The position numbers and the translations under genes were made by a program. From the NCBI RefSeq assembly GCF_900100385.1, contig NZ_FNFC01000002.1, forward strand, positions 254,876-318,875: 64,000 nt of DNA, read 5' to 3'. This stretch comes from Halovenus aranensis (GTDB lineage: Archaea > Halobacteriota > Halobacteria > Halobacteriales > Haloarculaceae). Below are positions 61,756-64,000 of this stretch, one piece after another. Every line of letters starts with the position of its first letter. Position 1 is the first letter of the stretch. The notes below the pieces were generated by a model that was not told where the DNA came from, ran no database searches, and saw only the letters and a program-made list of their open reading frames with translations.

Positions 61756-62210
61756 GAGTCCTCAAAAGCATGGCAACGACGATGAAACACGCACTGGACG
61801 GCGAGACGTTCACCGTCTCCTACCCCGAAGAGGAACCGGAGGTGTCGCCCCGGTTCCGTGGCGTCCACAAGTTCAGCCAGGAGCGGTGTATCTGGTGTCG
61901 ACAGTGTGAGAACGTTTGTCCGAACGACACGATTCAAATCGTGATGGACGACAAGCGCAACGGCGAACAGTACAACCTCCACATCGGGCAGTGCATCTAC
62001 TGTCGGCTCTGTGAGGAAGTCTGTCCCGTCGATGCAATCTTGCTCACACAGAACTTCGAGTTCGTCGGTGATACCAAAGACGAACTCGCCTACAACAAAG
62101 AGGAGCTGAAAAACGTTCCGTGGTACAAGGACATCGACCCACTGGAGTCGCGTGAACCGGACAGGAGTGCGTGGGTCGGCGACGGCGACGGCGAAGTCGA
62201 CTACCAGTAG
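61749..62210 (+). CDS. nuoI: NADH dehydrogenase-like complex subunit I
   Basis: The 153-residue protein has two 4Fe-4S binding motifs, CIWCRQCENVCP and CIYCRLCEEVCP, ligands of clusters N6a and N6b that pass electrons to NuoB. Its length is as usual for haloarchaea. It is the last nuo gene in the window. In related genomes nuoJ, K, L, M and N follow directly, but here the next recognisable gene is the 16S rRNA. Confidence 0.95.
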   Translation: MLGVLKSMATTMKHALDGETFTVSYPEEEPEVSPRFRGVHKFSQERCIWCRQCENVCPNDTIQIVMDDKRNGEQYNLHIGQCIYCRLCEEVCPVDAILLTQNFEFVGDTKDELAYNKEELKNVPWYKDIDPLESREPDRSAWVGDGDGEVDYQ

Positions 62211-62733
62211 GTCGCTTGGCGACCCTGTCGTCTCTAACACTCATGCGAACCACGGGTAGTGGTGTTCATATGGTAAGCGCAGAGCATGACGCGGTCTTTT
62301 CAAGCTAATTCATTCCCAAAAGCACCCACTATCGCGGTAGTACCGACCAATTCAACGACAAACATCCTAGAGATTGGAATAGTAGCGAACGCCCTCCGGA
62401 GAGTACCACGACGAACTACCAGCTTCCCAAACGGTCTCAGCAGCGCCGAAGCAGACACAGCCGACCACTGGCGCAACTTAGTCTCATGCGCATCAGCGTA
62501 TTTGAACACTACCCACGCACCTTTCGCCGATGAGTGCCTGCACGGCAGTCACCACCTAAGGTATACCGTGACTGTACGATTCACGTACTTCGATACGTCT
62601 GTAGAGCCGACCGAACTCTTCTATGTCGATGTCATACTCTGTCACAACGCAGAGTAACTCCTGCTCAGTCTGGTTTTCTCGAATGAAGCGAGTACCGGTC
62701 TTGTGTTGTGGTTTTGTATCTCATAGTGCCTTC
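62211..62733. other. AT-richer segment between nuoI and the rRNA promoter
   Basis: This 523-base segment has lower GC and no convincing gene. A short hairpin GTCGC-TTG-GCGAC lies directly after nuoI. A + strand frame of 123 codons (62286-62657) and a minus frame of 69 (62300-62509) are open, but both have unusual composition. A minus-strand frame ending at 62556-62558 reads protein-like (VVTEYDIDIEEFGRLYRRIE) but lacks a usable start; the upstream ATG at 62724 is in another frame. It may be a decayed remnant of a gene. No nuoJ sequence is seen. Confidence 0.4.
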
Positions 62734-62735
62734 CT

Positions 62736-62754
62736 TTCGACGGGTATTTATGTA
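62736..62754 (+). promoter_or_regulatory. rRNA operon promoter
   Basis: TTCGACGGG followed by TATTTATGTA matches the haloarchaeal rRNA promoter pattern (TTCGACGG box, then TTTATGTA). The start of transcription would be about 25 bases downstream, giving a leader of about 290-300 bases. Only one copy is clear; haloarchaeal rRNA operons often have several. Confidence 0.7.
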
Positions 62755-62776
62755 TCACCCCCATCGGTTACAATGT

Positions 62777-63070
62777 ACGCGACAGATGACGGATGGCGGG
62801 ACGCGCCCGACTTTCCGTCACCTCTCTAGACGAGTATTCCTCGTCGATGATGAATCCGCCAGAGCTGTCCCTGTGACCCCTCTGGCATCCACGAGTCGCC
62901 GTGGAATGACAACAATATGAGGATTTCACCCCTGCGGCCCTGCCGTACAGATGGAATCTGATGTGAGCCTTGACAGTTTGGTTAAGTCGTATCAATTAGA
63001 TTGATACACTGTTACCAAACGACGGACACATATGTGTCTCCGCCAGTCGACTGATTTAGATCAGTTCAAC
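62777..63070 (+). other. 16S rRNA leader with inverted repeats
   Basis: The leader contains inverted repeats: GACGAG...CTCGTC (62829-62845), GCCAGAG...CTCTGGC (62858-62886), CCACG...CGTGG (62889-62904), GTATCAA...TTGATAC (62989-63007), the perfect palindrome GACACATATGTGTC (63025-63038) and CTGAT...ATCAG (63051-63064). Some probably form the processing stem that pairs with the region after 16S; this would need the downstream sequence. Confidence 0.5.

Positions 63071-64000
<930 letters not shown>

Noticed and set aside
62300..62509. 69-codon minus-strand frame
   Set aside because: It has a hydrophobic end but no promoter, no family and an Arg-rich start; considered only as part of the region description.
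62286..62657. 123-codon + strand frame after nuoI as nuoJ or a new gene
   Set aside because: It has no membrane helices, no NuoJ motifs, and Thr/Ser/Asn-rich composition unlike neighbours. I cannot support it.

Overview
The window is chromosomal DNA of a halophilic archaeon (class Halobacteria). The evidence is a GC-rich sequence with heavy GAC/GAG/GTC codon use and very acidic proteins, archaeal information-processing genes (TFB, TFS, NAC, archaeal SepF, DacZ, RtcA, ATP-dependent DNA ligase), Tat lipoproteins, HalX-type signalling, intron-bearing tRNA-Gln(TTG), TATA boxes about 27 bp before start codons (leaderless mRNAs), and a haloarchaeal 16S rRNA gene at the right end. The 16S and gene content would suit the Haloarculaceae, but that placement is only an inference.

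Layout. 1-9.3 kb: a truncated Nudix gene, RNase HII, a copper-exporting P-type ATPase, a GAF/pseudo-receiver plus DUF7504 signalling pair, a second Nudix enzyme with a Tat lipoprotein, and TFB. 9.3-19.5 kb: a 7TM-PAS histidine kinase, the gluconeogenic pair class I aldolase + fructose-1,6-bisphosphatase, a large PKD/PGF-pre-PGF/CARDB surface protein, a MaoC hydratase, an HD phosphohydrolase, small zinc-ribbon and hypothetical genes, tRNA-Gln(TTG) with a 30-nt intron and tRNA-Ser(GGA). 19.5-32 kb: RidA, a methyltransferase, an S9 peptidase, a degenerate Nudix protein, a type IV pilus/secretion pair (ATPase + membrane protein carrying an unusual C-terminal extracellular domain), a two-gene MgtE-like cation transporter opposite a tandem PhoU-RCK_C protein, and a pilin-like protein with a LamG domain.

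32-49.5 kb: methylmalonyl-CoA mutase B12 subunit + MeaB GTPase, an alpha/beta hydrolase without a nucleophile, PAS histidine kinases with a HalX response regulator, a PiT phosphate transporter, diadenylate cyclase directly followed by an MscS channel, TatA, a peroxiredoxin, a PUA protein, SepF, NAC + tRNA m1A methyltransferase, a 5'-nucleotidase and TFS. 49.5-57.8 kb: a halocyanin-like lipoprotein with an altered copper site, DNA ligase, UspA, MscS, RtcA, PurE, and a divergent HTH regulator/HAD hydrolase pair sharing an inverted repeat.

57.8-64 kb: the start of the Complex I operon nuoA-B-CD-H-I, tightly overlapped. It stops after nuoI. An AT-richer segment without a convincing gene follows, then an rRNA promoter, a hairpin-rich leader and the first 930 nt of 16S rRNA. 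The rest of the complex (nuoJKLMN) is not in the expected place, the clearest structural anomaly of the window. No CRISPR array, complete insertion sequence or prophage was seen. Most of the window is well-packed core genome, and I found no convincing multi-gene system that is clearly new.
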